NCBI GenBank assembly: GCA_035288225.1
Contig: DATEAT010000052.1
Location: 3,058-67,057 of the forward strand
DNA: 64,000 bases
Direction of reading: 5' to 3'
Source: RBG-16-64-43 sp035288225
Lineage (GTDB): Bacteria; Chloroflexota; Anaerolineae; Anaerolineales; RBG-16-64-43
A program made the position numbers and the translations under genes. The first letter of the stretch is position 1. Each line of letters begins with the position of its first letter. This document shows positions 34,416 to 43,139 of the stretch, in pieces. The notes beneath the pieces are model-generated. The model ran no database searches and was not told the origin of the DNA. It saw nothing but the letters and a program-made list of their open reading frames with translations.

Positions 34416-34973
34416 ATGATCGACGTCAACGATTTGCGCAAAGGGGTTACCTTCGAGTTGGACGGGCACCTGTACAAAGTTCTCGAATACTCGCACAACA
34501 AGCCCGGCCGCGGCAATGCCACTATTCGCACCCGCGTGCGCGATCTGCGCACCGGCGGCACGATGGACCGCACCTTCCAATCCGGCGATCGCGTGCAGGA
34601 CATCCGCCTCGACCACCACATGGCCTCCTTCCTGTACGCCGACGATAACTTCCTGTACTTCATGGACAGCCAGACCTACGAGCAATCGCCCATCGCCCGG
34701 GCGGTGATCGGCGAGGGACAAGGCTTCATTAAGGAAGGGCTGGAAGTCAAGCTCACCTTCTTCAACGGCGAACACCTGGATGTCGAACTGCCGGCCTCGG
34801 TCGACCTGAAGGTGGTCCAGGCCGACGCGGGGGTGAGGGGCGATACCGCAACCGGGGCCACCAAGTTGGTGACCACCGAAACAGGCCTCAAGGTGTCGGT
34901 CCCGTTGTTCGTCAACGCCGGTGATTCGATCCGGGTGGACACTCGCAACGGGGCCTACCTGACCCGCGTGTGA
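34416..34973 (+). CDS. efp: translation elongation factor P
   Basis: A three-domain protein of 185 residues that relieves ribosome stalling at polyproline. It starts MIDVNDLRKGVTFELDGHLYKVLEYSHNKPGRGNA. The loop tip reads KPGRGNA: an Arg occupies the place where E. coli-type EF-P has the beta-lysylated Lys (KPGKG). Arg at this site is known from EarP-type rhamnosylated EF-Ps, but whether this one is modified cannot be told; no earP, epmA or epmB is in the window. The C-terminal OB domain closes with VPLFVNAGDSIRVDTRNGAYLTR, as usual. Confidence 0.97.
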   Translation: MIDVNDLRKGVTFELDGHLYKVLEYSHNKPGRGNATIRTRVRDLRTGGTMDRTFQSGDRVQDIRLDHHMASFLYADDNFLYFMDSQTYEQSPIARAVIGEGQGFIKEGLEVKLTFFNGEHLDVELPASVDLKVVQADAGVRGDTATGATKLVTTETGLKVSVPLFVNAGDSIRVDTRNGAYLTRV

Positions 34974-35039
34974 CTGCCGGGAACGGCCCAGGCGGACAGC
35001 TGAGGCCCACGAAGGCCGCACGAGCCAACCCTCTACGCG

Positions 35040-35381
35040 ATGCGCACCCCTGCCGGCACTGAATGCCGTTACTACTTCGAGGACTACTTCCGCGGCCGCG
35101 AGCGGCGCGAGTGCCGCCTGCTGCCGGCCGCGTCGGCTCATGAATGGCGCCCGGAATTGTGCGGCCGCTGCCCGGTGCCGCGCATTCTGCTGGCGAATGC
35201 CTGCCCGAATCTCGTGCTCGCGGCCGGCGTGCGCACGACCTGGCTGGGCCTGGGGCGCCGCATGGAAATCACCGCCCGTTGCCGCAAGAGCGGTGACGCG
35301 GTGCGCGAACCGGAAATCGGTTGCGGCCAATGTCACCTCGAATTCGAGAAGATGCGCCTGGGGCCGGACTCCCACCCATGA
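35040..35381 (+). CDS. conserved Cys-rich protein of unknown function
   Basis: A protein of 113 residues; not recognised. It has about eight cysteines in pairs: ECRYYFEDYFRGRERRECRLL, LCGRCPVPRIL, NACPNLVL, ITARCRKSG and IGCGQCHLEFEK. CGRC and CGQC could form a zinc or Fe-S site. It has no signal peptide. It lies 66 bases after efp and overlaps the HAD-DinB gene by four bases (ATGA), so it is part of the efp transcription unit. Confidence 0.65.
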   Translation: MRTPAGTECRYYFEDYFRGRERRECRLLPAASAHEWRPELCGRCPVPRILLANACPNLVLAAGVRTTWLGLGRRMEITARCRKSGDAVREPEIGCGQCHLEFEKMRLGPDSHP

Positions 35382-36562
35382 TCTCGACGCTGCTGTGCGA
35401 CCTGGACAACACGCTGCTGGCCAACGATATGCGGCGCTTCATCAGGGCGTACCTGGCGCTGCTGGGCGAGCACTTGGCGGCCTTCGCCGAACCGGAAGGG
35501 ATGGTCGCAGCGCTCATGGCGGGTACGCAAGCCATGCTGGCCAATGAGCGCCCCGAGCAATCGCTGCGCCAGGTGTTCGACGAGGTCTTCTACCCTTCGC
35601 TGCACCTCGACCCCCAGGCCGTGCGCGGGGCCATCGAAGACTTCTACGTGCGGCACTTTCCAGAGCTGCGCCTTCAGACCCAACCCGTGGCCATGGCTCC
35701 CGAGCTGGTCCGCATGGCCTTCGAGCGCAAGTGGAAGGTGGCGGTGGTGACCAACCCGCTCTTTCCACGCACCGCCATCGAGCAACGCCTGGATTGGGCG
35801 GGCCTTTCGCCGCAGGCCAACCCCTTCGATCTGATCACCTCTTACGAGGAGTCGCACTTCGCCAAGCCGCATCCCGAGTACTTTGCTGAGGCCTTGGCCC
35901 TCCTGGGCTCGCAGCCGGAAGAAACACTGCTCGTGGGCGACGACCTGGAGATGGACATCCGCCCGGCGCAGCGCCTCGGGCTGCGCACGTTCTGGGTGAC
36001 CGGTGAAACGCACCGCAGCGGCGACGGGAGGCTGAGTGCCGGCTCGCTGGCCGATTTGTATCAGGCGCTGCTCGAAGACGCGGACAAGTGCGGGCAGATC
36101 AACCCGCCCGACCCGATGGCGCTGCCGCACGTGCTGCGGGGTCATCTGGGCGCGGTGCTCACCGCTTTTGCCGAGTTGACGGGTTGGTCCATTGGTCCGC
36201 TCGATGCCGGTTGGGGACCCACCGAGATTGCCTGCCACCTGCGCGATGTCGAACGCGAGATTACCCAGCCGCGCATCGAAATGCTCACCGGCGGCGAGAA
36301 TCCGTTCCTTCCGGCGGTCGAATCCGACCTGTGGGCCGAACAGCGTAGCTATCGGGCGCAAAACGGCCCGGCCGCACTGCAGGCGTTTGTCGAGGCGCGC
36401 AACCGGACGGTGGACCTGCTGCTCGGCCTGCCGCCGCAGGCCTGGCAGCGACCCGGGCGGCACGCCATCTTCGGCCCGACCACCTTGGCCGAGCAGGTCT
36501 CGTTTATCGCCCGCCACGATATGATGCATCTGGATCAGATGCACGCGCGGCCGGCGTATTGA
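35378..36562 (+). CDS. HAD hydrolase fused to a DinB-like domain
   Basis: A protein of 394 residues. Residues 1-220 are a HAD phosphatase: LLCDLDNTLL (nucleophile Asp and general acid Asp), VAVVTNPLFPRT (motif II), the Lys in SHFAKPHPEYF, and LLVGDDLEMDIRPAQRLGLRTFWV (motif IV). Residues 235-394 form a DinB_2-type four-helix domain with HLRDVEREITQPRIEML, TTLAEQVSFIARHDMMHLDQM; the His residues suit its metal site. HAD plus DinB in one chain is unusual. The start at 35378 follows from the ATGA overlap with the Cys-rich gene. Confidence 0.88.
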   Translation: MISTLLCDLDNTLLANDMRRFIRAYLALLGEHLAAFAEPEGMVAALMAGTQAMLANERPEQSLRQVFDEVFYPSLHLDPQAVRGAIEDFYVRHFPELRLQTQPVAMAPELVRMAFERKWKVAVVTNPLFPRTAIEQRLDWAGLSPQANPFDLITSYEESHFAKPHPEYFAEALALLGSQPEETLLVGDDLEMDIRPAQRLGLRTFWVTGETHRSGDGRLSAGSLADLYQALLEDADKCGQINPPDPMALPHVLRGHLGAVLTAFAELTGWSIGPLDAGWGPTEIACHLRDVEREITQPRIEMLTGGENPFLPAVESDLWAEQRSYRAQNGPAALQAFVEARNRTVDLLLGLPPQAWQRPGRHAIFGPTTLAEQVSFIARHDMMHLDQMHARPAY

Positions 36563-36598
36563 GCCGAACCCGCCGCCTGACGCCCCGCGAAGTGCCGC

Positions 36599-36626
36599 TT
36601 GCCCTGTATCAGTGCTATGCTATAAT
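36599..36626 (+). promoter_or_regulatory. promoter of the amino-acid ABC transporter operon
   Basis: TTGCCC (36599-36604) and TATAAT (36621-36626) are 16 bases apart. The leader is about 110 bases and contains CTCTGGAGGGAGGTGAGTCC, plus a strong GGGAGGAAGAG before the start of the binding-protein gene. Confidence 0.7.
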
Positions 36627-36738
36627 CCTTCAAACCCCATTGAACTGACCTCTGGAGGGAGGTGAGTCCTCAGCGCAATCACAGCGTCGATTCCGTATCG
36701 CCAGCGTATGCATCTGACCTTTGTGAGGGAGGAAGAGA

Positions 36739-37596
36739 ATGAAACGCCTGATCCGGATTACGACCGCGCTCCTCGCACTCAGCCTGATGGTGGCTGCCTG
36801 CCAGACCGCGGCTCCCACCGCGGCGCCTGATCTCCTGGCCGATGTCTTATCGCGTGGTATCTTGCGCGTCTCGACCGATCCCAACTATGCGCCGCAGTCA
36901 TTTCTCAACGACCAGGGCCAGCTCGACGGCTTCGATGTCGATGTGGCCAAGGAAGTCGCCAAGCGCCTGGGGGTCACCGTCGAGTTTGTAACTCCCGACT
37001 GGGATACCATCACCGCCGGCCACTGGGGCGACCGCTGGGACATCTCCATCGGCTCGATGACGCCTACCGAAGAACGTGCCCAGGTCCTGTCGTTCACCGA
37101 ACCTTACTACTATTCGCCCGCACAGTTCGCCGTGCTCAACAGTTCGACCTTGGCCACGGTGCAAGAGCTCAACGGCAAATCGATCTGCGCTGCGGCCGCC
37201 ACCACCTATGAATCCTACTTGCAGAACAATGGCAGCCTGAGCCTGATTGGGGAAAGCATCATCTACCAGGTGACCGGGGCCCAGGTCGTCACCTACCCCA
37301 CCGACCAGGAGTGCGCGCAGGCGTGGGCTTCTGGCCGCATGGATTTCGAGGCCTGGCTGACCAACTCCACGACCATTTTTGGCGCGCAAGAGGGCGGCAT
37401 CCAGGTCAAGAAACTCGGCGACCCGGTGTACTACGAGGCGCTGGCGGTGGCTATCGACAAGTCGGCCAGCAAGGATCCCGCCTCCCTGGTGGCCAAGCTG
37501 AGCGAAATCATCACGGCCATGCGCAATGACGGCACCCTTACCGCTCTTTCGATGAAGTGGTACAAGGTCGATCTTGCCCGCAAAGTTGGACAGTGA
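36739..37596 (+). CDS. amino-acid ABC transporter substrate-binding lipoprotein (SBP family 3)
   Basis: A protein of 285 residues. The signal peptide LLALSLMVAAC has a lipobox (C21). The mature part shows RGILRVSTDPNYAPQSFLNDQGQLDGFDVDVAKEVAKRLG, the hallmark of polar amino-acid binding proteins, then DISIGSMTPTEERAQVLSFTEPYYYSPAQFAV. It is followed by the matching permease and ATPase. A deviation is the long insert between the two lobes (SYLQNNGSLSLIGESIIYQVTGAQVV). The specific amino acid is unknown. Confidence 0.93.
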   Translation: MKRLIRITTALLALSLMVAACQTAAPTAAPDLLADVLSRGILRVSTDPNYAPQSFLNDQGQLDGFDVDVAKEVAKRLGVTVEFVTPDWDTITAGHWGDRWDISIGSMTPTEERAQVLSFTEPYYYSPAQFAVLNSSTLATVQELNGKSICAAAATTYESYLQNNGSLSLIGESIIYQVTGAQVVTYPTDQECAQAWASGRMDFEAWLTNSTTIFGAQEGGIQVKKLGDPVYYEALAVAIDKSASKDPASLVAKLSEIITAMRNDGTLTALSMKWYKVDLARKVGQ

Positions 37597-37700
37597 CCCT
37601 GTCTTACCGACGAACCGCATAGCCTTTCCAGGAGCCGGGTTTACCTCCCGGCTCCTGGACCATCCCCCGCTGCTGATCGCTCCCGTGGGCCCAGCCAACA

Positions 37701-38963
37701 ATGGACAACTCAACTGATCCTGCACTTGAAGGTCAGAAGGTCGAAAAGCAGGTAGCCGAGCACGTACGAAGGCGCGCCGCGCGGTTTTCGGCCGGCAACT
37801 TCGGCTCGTGGGTCGTACTGCTCCTGGCATTGGCCGGATTGATGAGCGCCATCCGCCTCGACTTGAGCTTCATGCTCAAGTGGGTGCCGTTCATCGCCGG
37901 CTACACCACCATCACCTCGGTGCTGGTGCCGATGGGCATCCTGTTGCTGGGCACGGCGGCCATCGGCTTTCCGGCCCGCCGCTGGATGGCCGTCGGCGCG
38001 ACCCTGCTGCTCGGCTTCACTTCCGTGTGGATGTTGGTGGGCGGCGTGGTCTTGCTCACCACGCCCAACACCATCCTGGGAGTGAATGCCGAAAGCGCAG
38101 CAGTTCTGGGCCGCGCGGATTCCGCAAGGCGATTGATCGTGGCCGGCGTGCTGATGCTGGCCGGCGCGGGTCTGGCTTACATCGCACGCGGCGAACCCAA
38201 GCGGCGGCGGCGCATCATGCTGCCGCTGCTGGTGCTGGGCGGCATAGTCTTCGTCGTCGGCCTGGGCTCGCAGTCTCTGTCGGTGAACACCTCGTTTCAC
38301 CCGCTGCTCTCGGTGCCCATCCCCTTCGTTGAAGGCGTGGGCCTGACCATCGGCATCTCACTGCTTTCAATCCTATTCGCCATGGGCCTGGCGCTGGTGG
38401 GCGCGTTGGGGCGGCTCTCGCGTTTCCCTCCCTTTTACGCCCTGGCTACCTTTTACATCTCACTTATCCGCGGCACGCCGCTGGTGGTGCAGATCTTCTT
38501 CGTCTTCCTCGCGTTGCCGCAGATCGGCCAGGCTCTGCACGTCACCTGGCTGACGTGGGACCCGGTGCCCTCGGGCATCTTCGCCCTGTCGCTCAACTAC
38601 GGCGCCTACATGACCGAGATCTTCCGCGCCGGGATACAGTCTATCGGCAAGGGGCAGACCGAGGCCGCCTATGCCTTGGGCATGACCGGACGCCAGACCA
38701 TGCAGCGCGTGATCCTGCCCCAGGCGGTGCGGCTGATCATCCCGCCGGTCGGCAATGAGTTCATCGCCATGCTCAAGGATTCATCGCTGGTCTACATCAT
38801 GGGTGTGTGGGAGGTTCTCTTCCGCGCCCAAAAGATCGGCCGGCAGTACTTCCACAGCATGGAAACCTTGTTCGTGGCGGCCGTCTTCTATTGGATGCTG
38901 ACCATGGTTTTCTCGGCCTTCCAGGAACGCCTGGAGCGGCGCATGGCGCGAGGCGAACGATGA
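37701..38963 (+). CDS. polar amino-acid ABC transporter permease with extra N-terminal membrane domain
   Basis: A protein of 420 residues. The C-terminal 220 residues are the HisM/GlnP-type permease: GVGLTIGISLLSILFAMGLALVGALGRLS, FYISLIRGTPLVVQIFFVFLALPQ, the EAA loop EAAYALGMTGRQTMQRVILPQAVRLIIPPVGNEFIAMLKDSSL. The first 200 residues add about four further membrane helices (SWVVLLLALAGLM, PMGILLLGTAAIG, ATLLLGFTSVWMLVGGVVLL, LIVAGVLMLAGAGLAYIA), almost doubling the usual 220-residue length. The role of this extension is unknown. The stop overlaps the ATPase start. Confidence 0.93.
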   Translation: MDNSTDPALEGQKVEKQVAEHVRRRAARFSAGNFGSWVVLLLALAGLMSAIRLDLSFMLKWVPFIAGYTTITSVLVPMGILLLGTAAIGFPARRWMAVGATLLLGFTSVWMLVGGVVLLTTPNTILGVNAESAAVLGRADSARRLIVAGVLMLAGAGLAYIARGEPKRRRRIMLPLLVLGGIVFVVGLGSQSLSVNTSFHPLLSVPIPFVEGVGLTIGISLLSILFAMGLALVGALGRLSRFPPFYALATFYISLIRGTPLVVQIFFVFLALPQIGQALHVTWLTWDPVPSGIFALSLNYGAYMTEIFRAGIQSIGKGQTEAAYALGMTGRQTMQRVILPQAVRLIIPPVGNEFIAMLKDSSLVYIMGVWEVLFRAQKIGRQYFHSMETLFVAAVFYWMLTMVFSAFQERLERRMARGER

Positions 38964-39718
38964 GCGAACCCGTTATTCACGTCCGCAATCTGCATAAGTT
39001 CTTCGGGCGGCTGCACGTGCTGCGCGACGTCTCGTTCGACGTGTACCCGCGCGAGGTGGTGGTGATCATCGGGCGCAGCGGATCGGGCAAATCCACCTTG
39101 CTGCGCTGCCTCAACTGCCTGGAGGAACCCTCCTCGGGCGAGATCACCGTCGACGGAATCCGCGTTTGCGCCGAGAACGGGCACGTGGCGCGCGAATTCC
39201 GGGATGCCGTGCGCGACATTCGACTGCGCACGGGAATGGTCTTTCAGGATTTCAACCTGTTCCCCCATCTGACCGCGCTCGAGAACGTGACCGAAGCCCC
39301 GATCACGGTCAAGAACCGCCCCCGCGAACAGGCGGCGCGCGTCGGCGAGACGCTTCTCGAAAAAGTGGGGTTGCTCTCCAAGCGTGACGAGTACCCCTCC
39401 CGCCTTTCGGGCGGGCAGAAGCAGCGCGTGGCGATCGCCCGCGCACTGGCCATGGAACCCAAGGTGATGCTCTTCGACGAGCCCACCTCGGCCCTCGACC
39501 CGGAACTCATCGGCGAGGTGCTCGACGTGATGAAAAACCTGGCGAGCGAAGGCACGACCATGATCGTCGTCTCGCACGAAATGGGCTTTGCGCGCGACGT
39601 GGCGGACCGGGTGGTGTACATGGATCAGGGCGTTTTTGTGGAAGACGGGCCGCCTGAACAGATCTTCTCCAAGCCGACCGACCCGCGCACCGCGCGCTTC
39701 CTGCAGAAAGTCCACTGA
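38960..39718 (+). CDS. polar amino-acid ABC transporter ATP-binding protein
   Basis: A protein of 252 residues powering the transporter. Walker A is GRSGSGKST, the Q-loop is VFQDFNLFPHLT, the signature is LSGGQKQRVAIARAL, Walker B is VMLFDEPTSALDPE and the H-loop is VVSHEMGF. ENVTEAPITV is typical of GlnQ/HisP-like proteins. The start at 38960 follows the ATGA overlap with the permease stop. Confidence 0.95.
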   Translation: MSEPVIHVRNLHKFFGRLHVLRDVSFDVYPREVVVIIGRSGSGKSTLLRCLNCLEEPSSGEITVDGIRVCAENGHVAREFRDAVRDIRLRTGMVFQDFNLFPHLTALENVTEAPITVKNRPREQAARVGETLLEKVGLLSKRDEYPSRLSGGQKQRVAIARALAMEPKVMLFDEPTSALDPELIGEVLDVMKNLASEGTTMIVVSHEMGFARDVADRVVYMDQGVFVEDGPPEQIFSKPTDPRTARFLQKVH

Positions 39719-39742
39719 GAGCGCTGCGTGCTGCAAACAAAG

Positions 39743-39769
39743 ACTCCGCCGCGAAATCTGCGGCGGAGT
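39743..39769 (-). terminator. terminator between the ABC transporter operon and tRNA-Leu
   Basis: ACTCCGCCGC and GCGGCGGAGT flank a seven-base loop. On the minus strand CTTTGTTTG follows, so it mainly ends tRNA-Leu transcription. It may also serve the plus-strand transporter operon, whose last gene ends 25 bases before it. Confidence 0.75.
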
Positions 39770-39771
39770 TG

Positions 39772-39853
39772 TGCGCTGGGGGGGAGTTGAACCCCCACGC
39801 CTTGCGGCACATGGCCCTCAACCATGCCTGTCTGCCAGTTCCAGCACCAGCGC
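39772..39853 (-). tRNA. tRNA-Leu (GAG)
   Basis: The acceptor GCGCTGG pairs fully with CCAGCGC. The anticodon stem CATGG/CCATG encloses TTGAGGG, giving anticodon GAG. The long variable arm of class II tRNAs is present, and the T-loop reads GGTTCAACTCC. The discriminator base is A and CCA is not encoded. A terminator follows. Confidence 0.95.
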
Positions 39854-40021
39854 GCGAGGGTGTGCGTGTGAATTATATCTGGGCCTCCGGGGCTGTCAAC
39901 CGCAGGTGACGGCCCGCGCGCAATCTGCACTGCACGTGCCGCGTCGGGTCGCGAGCCGGCGGTGTTCTCAATTGTGCTATCATCCAGGCCAACTTCTCCC
40001 AATTTCGACGAGGTGTGCGTG

Positions 40022-41038
40022 ATGAAGATTGCACTCGACGCCATGGGCTCCGACCGCCATCCTCGCCCGGATGTGGAGGGCGGGCTGGCAGCCGCACGCG
40101 AATACGGCGTAGAGGTTTTGCTGGTGGGCAATGAAAGCGCGCTGGGGGCGGTGCTCGACGAGTTGCGCCCCGGGGCGGCACCCGTTCGCATCGTCCATGC
40201 ACCCGACGTCTTGACCATGGAAGACAAAGGGCTGGCGCTGGCGCTCAAAGCCAAGCGCAAGGAGGCGCGTAACTCGATGGCAGTGGGCATCGATTTGGTG
40301 CGCTCGGGCGAAGCCCAGGCCTTCGTCACCGCGGGCAACACCGGTGCCGCGGCTGCGGTGGCCTACTTCCGTATGGGGACTCTGCCCGGCGTGGAGCGCC
40401 CCGCCCTGGCGCCGGTCTTCCCGACCAAGCGCGGCAGCTGCGTTGTGCTGGATATCGGCGCCAACCCGGACTGCAAACCCGAGAATCTGTTGCAGTTTGC
40501 CATCATGGGCGTCATATACGCCGAACGCGTGCGCGGAGTGCCTCAGCCGCGAGTGGGCTTGCTCTCCAACGGCGAAGAGGCGGGCAAAGGCAACCAGCTG
40601 ATCAAGGATACCTACCCGCTGCTGGCGGCCTCCGGGCTCAATTTCGTCGGCAACCTCGAGCCCAAAGAGCTCATCGCCGGCGAGGCGGACGTGGTGGTGA
40701 CCGACGGGTTCTCCGGCAACATCCTGCTCAAATCCTCCGAAGCCGTGGCGAAGCTCATCCTCGAACTCATGCGTGAACGCATTCAAGCGGCTCCGCCGTG
40801 GGTCAAACTGGGCGGGCTGCTGGTCAAACCGACCGTAAGCGGAATTCGCAAGATGCTCGATCCGACCGAGGAAGGCGCCGCGCCCCTCTTGGGCGTGGAC
40901 GGGCTGGTGTTCATCGGCCATGGGCGCTCCGACGCTTACGCCATCAAGAACGCGGTGCGCGTGGCACGTCTGTCCGTCGAGGCGGGCGTGCTCGAGGCGC
41001 TGCGCCGCGGCATCGCGGCTGCGGCATCCGCCGCATGA
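40022..41038 (+). CDS. plsX: phosphate acyltransferase PlsX
   Basis: A protein of 338 residues making acyl-phosphate from acyl-ACP for phospholipid synthesis. Signature blocks: MKIALDAMGSDRHP, RKEARNSMAVGIDLVRSGEAQAFVTAGNTGAAAAVA, VLDIGANPDCKPENLLQFA, LLSNGEEAGKGNQLIKD and VVTDGFSGNILLKSSEAVA. The ATG at 40022 matches the family's usual N-terminus; an upstream in-frame start would add 20 unrelated residues. TGCTATCAT, an extended -10-like element, lies 40 bases upstream. It is followed directly by a beta-ketoacyl-ACP synthase, a normal lipid-synthesis pairing. Confidence 0.95.
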   Translation: MKIALDAMGSDRHPRPDVEGGLAAAREYGVEVLLVGNESALGAVLDELRPGAAPVRIVHAPDVLTMEDKGLALALKAKRKEARNSMAVGIDLVRSGEAQAFVTAGNTGAAAAVAYFRMGTLPGVERPALAPVFPTKRGSCVVLDIGANPDCKPENLLQFAIMGVIYAERVRGVPQPRVGLLSNGEEAGKGNQLIKDTYPLLAASGLNFVGNLEPKELIAGEADVVVTDGFSGNILLKSSEAVAKLILELMRERIQAAPPWVKLGGLLVKPTVSGIRKMLDPTEEGAAPLLGVDGLVFIGHGRSDAYAIKNAVRVARLSVEAGVLEALRRGIAAAASAA

Positions 41039-41046
41039 GGCGCGCG

Positions 41047-42309
41047 ATGTCTGATCCCTCCTCCGCTTCGCGGGTTGTCATCACCGGCCTGGGGGCCATT
41101 ACCGCCCTCGGGCTGGACGTGCCTCAACTCTGGGAAGGCCTGCTGGCCGGGCGGTCCGGCATTGGCCGCATCACGCAATTCGATGCCAGCGGCCTGCCCT
41201 GCCAGATTGCCGGTGAGATCAAAGGCTTCGACCCGAGCGTCTATATCGAACCGAAGGAAGTGAGGCGCATGGCGCGCGTCTCACAGATCGCCGTGGCCTC
41301 GGCCCACCAAGCCCTGCGCGACGCCGGAGTGGCCTGGCCGCTGGAGAACGGCGAGCGCGCCGGAATCGTTTTCGGCACGGCGGTCGGCGGGCTCGATCGC
41401 ATCGACGACGAGATACAGGTGCTGCGCACGCGCGGGTTGGCGCGCGTCAGCCCGTACGCCGCGCCCTCCGGCCTGCCCAACATGCCGACCTTCCATATCA
41501 CGGAGACCATCGGCGCGCTGGGGCCCAACCTGACCATCACCACTGCCTGCGCCACCGGAACGCAAACGGTCGGCGAGGGCTTCGAGTGGATTCGCCGCGG
41601 ACGCGCCGACCTGGTTTTGGCCGGCGGCTGCGACGCCTTCGTGCGCGACTTCGCAATCGCCGGGTTCTGCGCCATGCGCGCCTTGCCCATCCACTACAAC
41701 GACTCGCCCGAGCTTGCCTCGCGGCCGTTCGACAAGGACCGCGAAGGTTTTGTCTTTTCGGAGGGCGCGGCCGCCCTCGTGCTCGAACGCCTCGACCACG
41801 CGCGGGCCCGCGGGGCGCGCATTTACGCCGAGATCGTCGGCCAGGCCTCGTCCTCCGACGCGTACCATCTCGCGATCCCACGTCCGGATGCCGCCGGCGC
41901 GGTGCGCACCATGCGCTGGGCGCTCGCGGACGCCGGTGTGCCACCCGAGGCGGTGGATTACATCAACGCCCACGGCACCTCCACCGAGGCCAACGATCAA
42001 ACCGAGACGCTGGCCATCAAGACCTTGTTCGGCGAACATGCGCGGCACCTGGCGGTCAGCTCGACCAAATCGATGATCGGCCACGCCATGGGCGCGGCGG
42101 GAGCCATCGAAGCGCTGGTCTGCGCGCTCTCCCTGCACACCGGTCACATCCATCCCACCATCAACTACACCACGCCCGACCCGCAATGCGAGCTGGATGT
42201 GGTGCCCAATCGCGCGCGGGAGGCCTCGCCGCGGGTGGTGATGTCCAACTCGTTCGGCCTGGGCGGGCAAAATGCTTGCCTCGTCCTGCGCCGCTGGGAG
42301 TCCACATGA
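41047..42309 (+). CDS. fabF: beta-ketoacyl-ACP synthase II
   Basis: A condensing enzyme of 420 residues elongating fatty acyl-ACP. The catalytic triad is visible: Cys in TTACATGTQTVGEG, His in INAHGTSTEANDQTE and His in STKSMIGHAMGAAG. The glycine-rich end reads SNSFGLGGQNACLVLRR. The start at 41047 has GAGG upstream; another ATG at 41035 overlaps the plsX stop (ATGA) and would add four residues. It overlaps the next gene by four bases. Confidence 0.94.
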   Translation: MSDPSSASRVVITGLGAITALGLDVPQLWEGLLAGRSGIGRITQFDASGLPCQIAGEIKGFDPSVYIEPKEVRRMARVSQIAVASAHQALRDAGVAWPLENGERAGIVFGTAVGGLDRIDDEIQVLRTRGLARVSPYAAPSGLPNMPTFHITETIGALGPNLTITTACATGTQTVGEGFEWIRRGRADLVLAGGCDAFVRDFAIAGFCAMRALPIHYNDSPELASRPFDKDREGFVFSEGAAALVLERLDHARARGARIYAEIVGQASSSDAYHLAIPRPDAAGAVRTMRWALADAGVPPEAVDYINAHGTSTEANDQTETLAIKTLFGEHARHLAVSSTKSMIGHAMGAAGAIEALVCALSLHTGHIHPTINYTTPDPQCELDVVPNRAREASPRVVMSNSFGLGGQNACLVLRRWEST

Positions 42310-42989
42310 AACTGGTCACCAACGCACCCCTCATCAAACGCAATGCGCGCATTGGCGTGGTCGCTCATCTGAGCGGGCTGGCGGTGCTCATCGCCGGCAT
42401 GGTGGTCACGTTTCTCATGCCCACGCGCAGCGACCTCTCGCTGCTGGCCCTCATGACCGGGTTCGTGCTGGCCAATGTGGGCATCTTCTTCACCAACCGC
42501 TGGGGTCGCCGCCCGCGGCCCGACGAGGCGCTCGACGCCGCGCTCAAGGGCCTCGACGACCAGTACCTGCTCGTCCACTATCGCCTGGGCACGCCCCATG
42601 CGCTCATCGGGCCCTCAGGGCTCGTGGCGCTGGTGCCCAAGTTCCAGGGCGGCCAGATCCGCTACGAAGGCAACAAGTGGCGCCACGCAGGCGTGACCTG
42701 GATGCGCCGCTTCTTCGCTCAGGAATCGCTCGGCAACCCGTCCCTTGAGGCCGAGGCCGAAGTGGCCGGGCTGACCGGCAAGTTGCGCAAGATCCTGCCC
42801 GGCGAGGAGCTCCCGCCGATTAAGTCCGTCATTGTCTTCACCGCGGCCGAGGGGAAAGTGGATGCGGAGGGCTCGCCCACTCCGGCGATGCACGCCGAGA
42901 AGCTCAAGGAGTATGTGCGGCGAATGCCGCGATCGGCCACACTGCGTCCGGAGCAAGTCGCCAAGGTCCTGGCCGCGATCGGTGAGTAG
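42306..42989 (+). CDS. membrane protein with a NERD-like cytoplasmic domain
   Basis: A protein of 227 residues. Two membrane helices lie near the start (VVAHLSGLAVLIAGMVVTFLM and LLALMTGFVLANVGIFFTN). The soluble part has YLLVHYRLGTPHALIGPSGLVALVPKFQGGQIRYEGNKWRH, which resembles the NERD-domain core (phospho/nuclease-related fold) with its conserved 'hvllgpsGvfvi' strand. The similarity is suggestive only. The rest is charged and helical. It is translationally coupled to fabF (ATGA). Confidence 0.6.
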   Translation: MKLVTNAPLIKRNARIGVVAHLSGLAVLIAGMVVTFLMPTRSDLSLLALMTGFVLANVGIFFTNRWGRRPRPDEALDAALKGLDDQYLLVHYRLGTPHALIGPSGLVALVPKFQGGQIRYEGNKWRHAGVTWMRRFFAQESLGNPSLEAEAEVAGLTGKLRKILPGEELPPIKSVIVFTAAEGKVDAEGSPTPAMHAEKLKEYVRRMPRSATLRPEQVAKVLAAIGE

Positions 42990-43100
42990 CCTCCGCGCCG
43001 ACGACCCATCGGACCGATACTGAAGAGGACATTGCACGCGTTTCGCATGCCCGCGCCAGCAAGTCCTGCGCATGCCATGCCGCGCACGCTCGACAGTAAG

Positions 43101-43128
43101 ACCAGCGCACCCTCTCGGGTGCGCTGGT
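43101..43128 (+). terminator. terminator of the plsX-fabF operon
   Basis: ACCAGCGCACCC and GGGTGCGCTGGT flank a four-base loop (TCTC). TCGTG follows. It lies 110 bases past the last stop. Confidence 0.75.
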
Positions 43129-43139
43129 TCGTGTATTGA

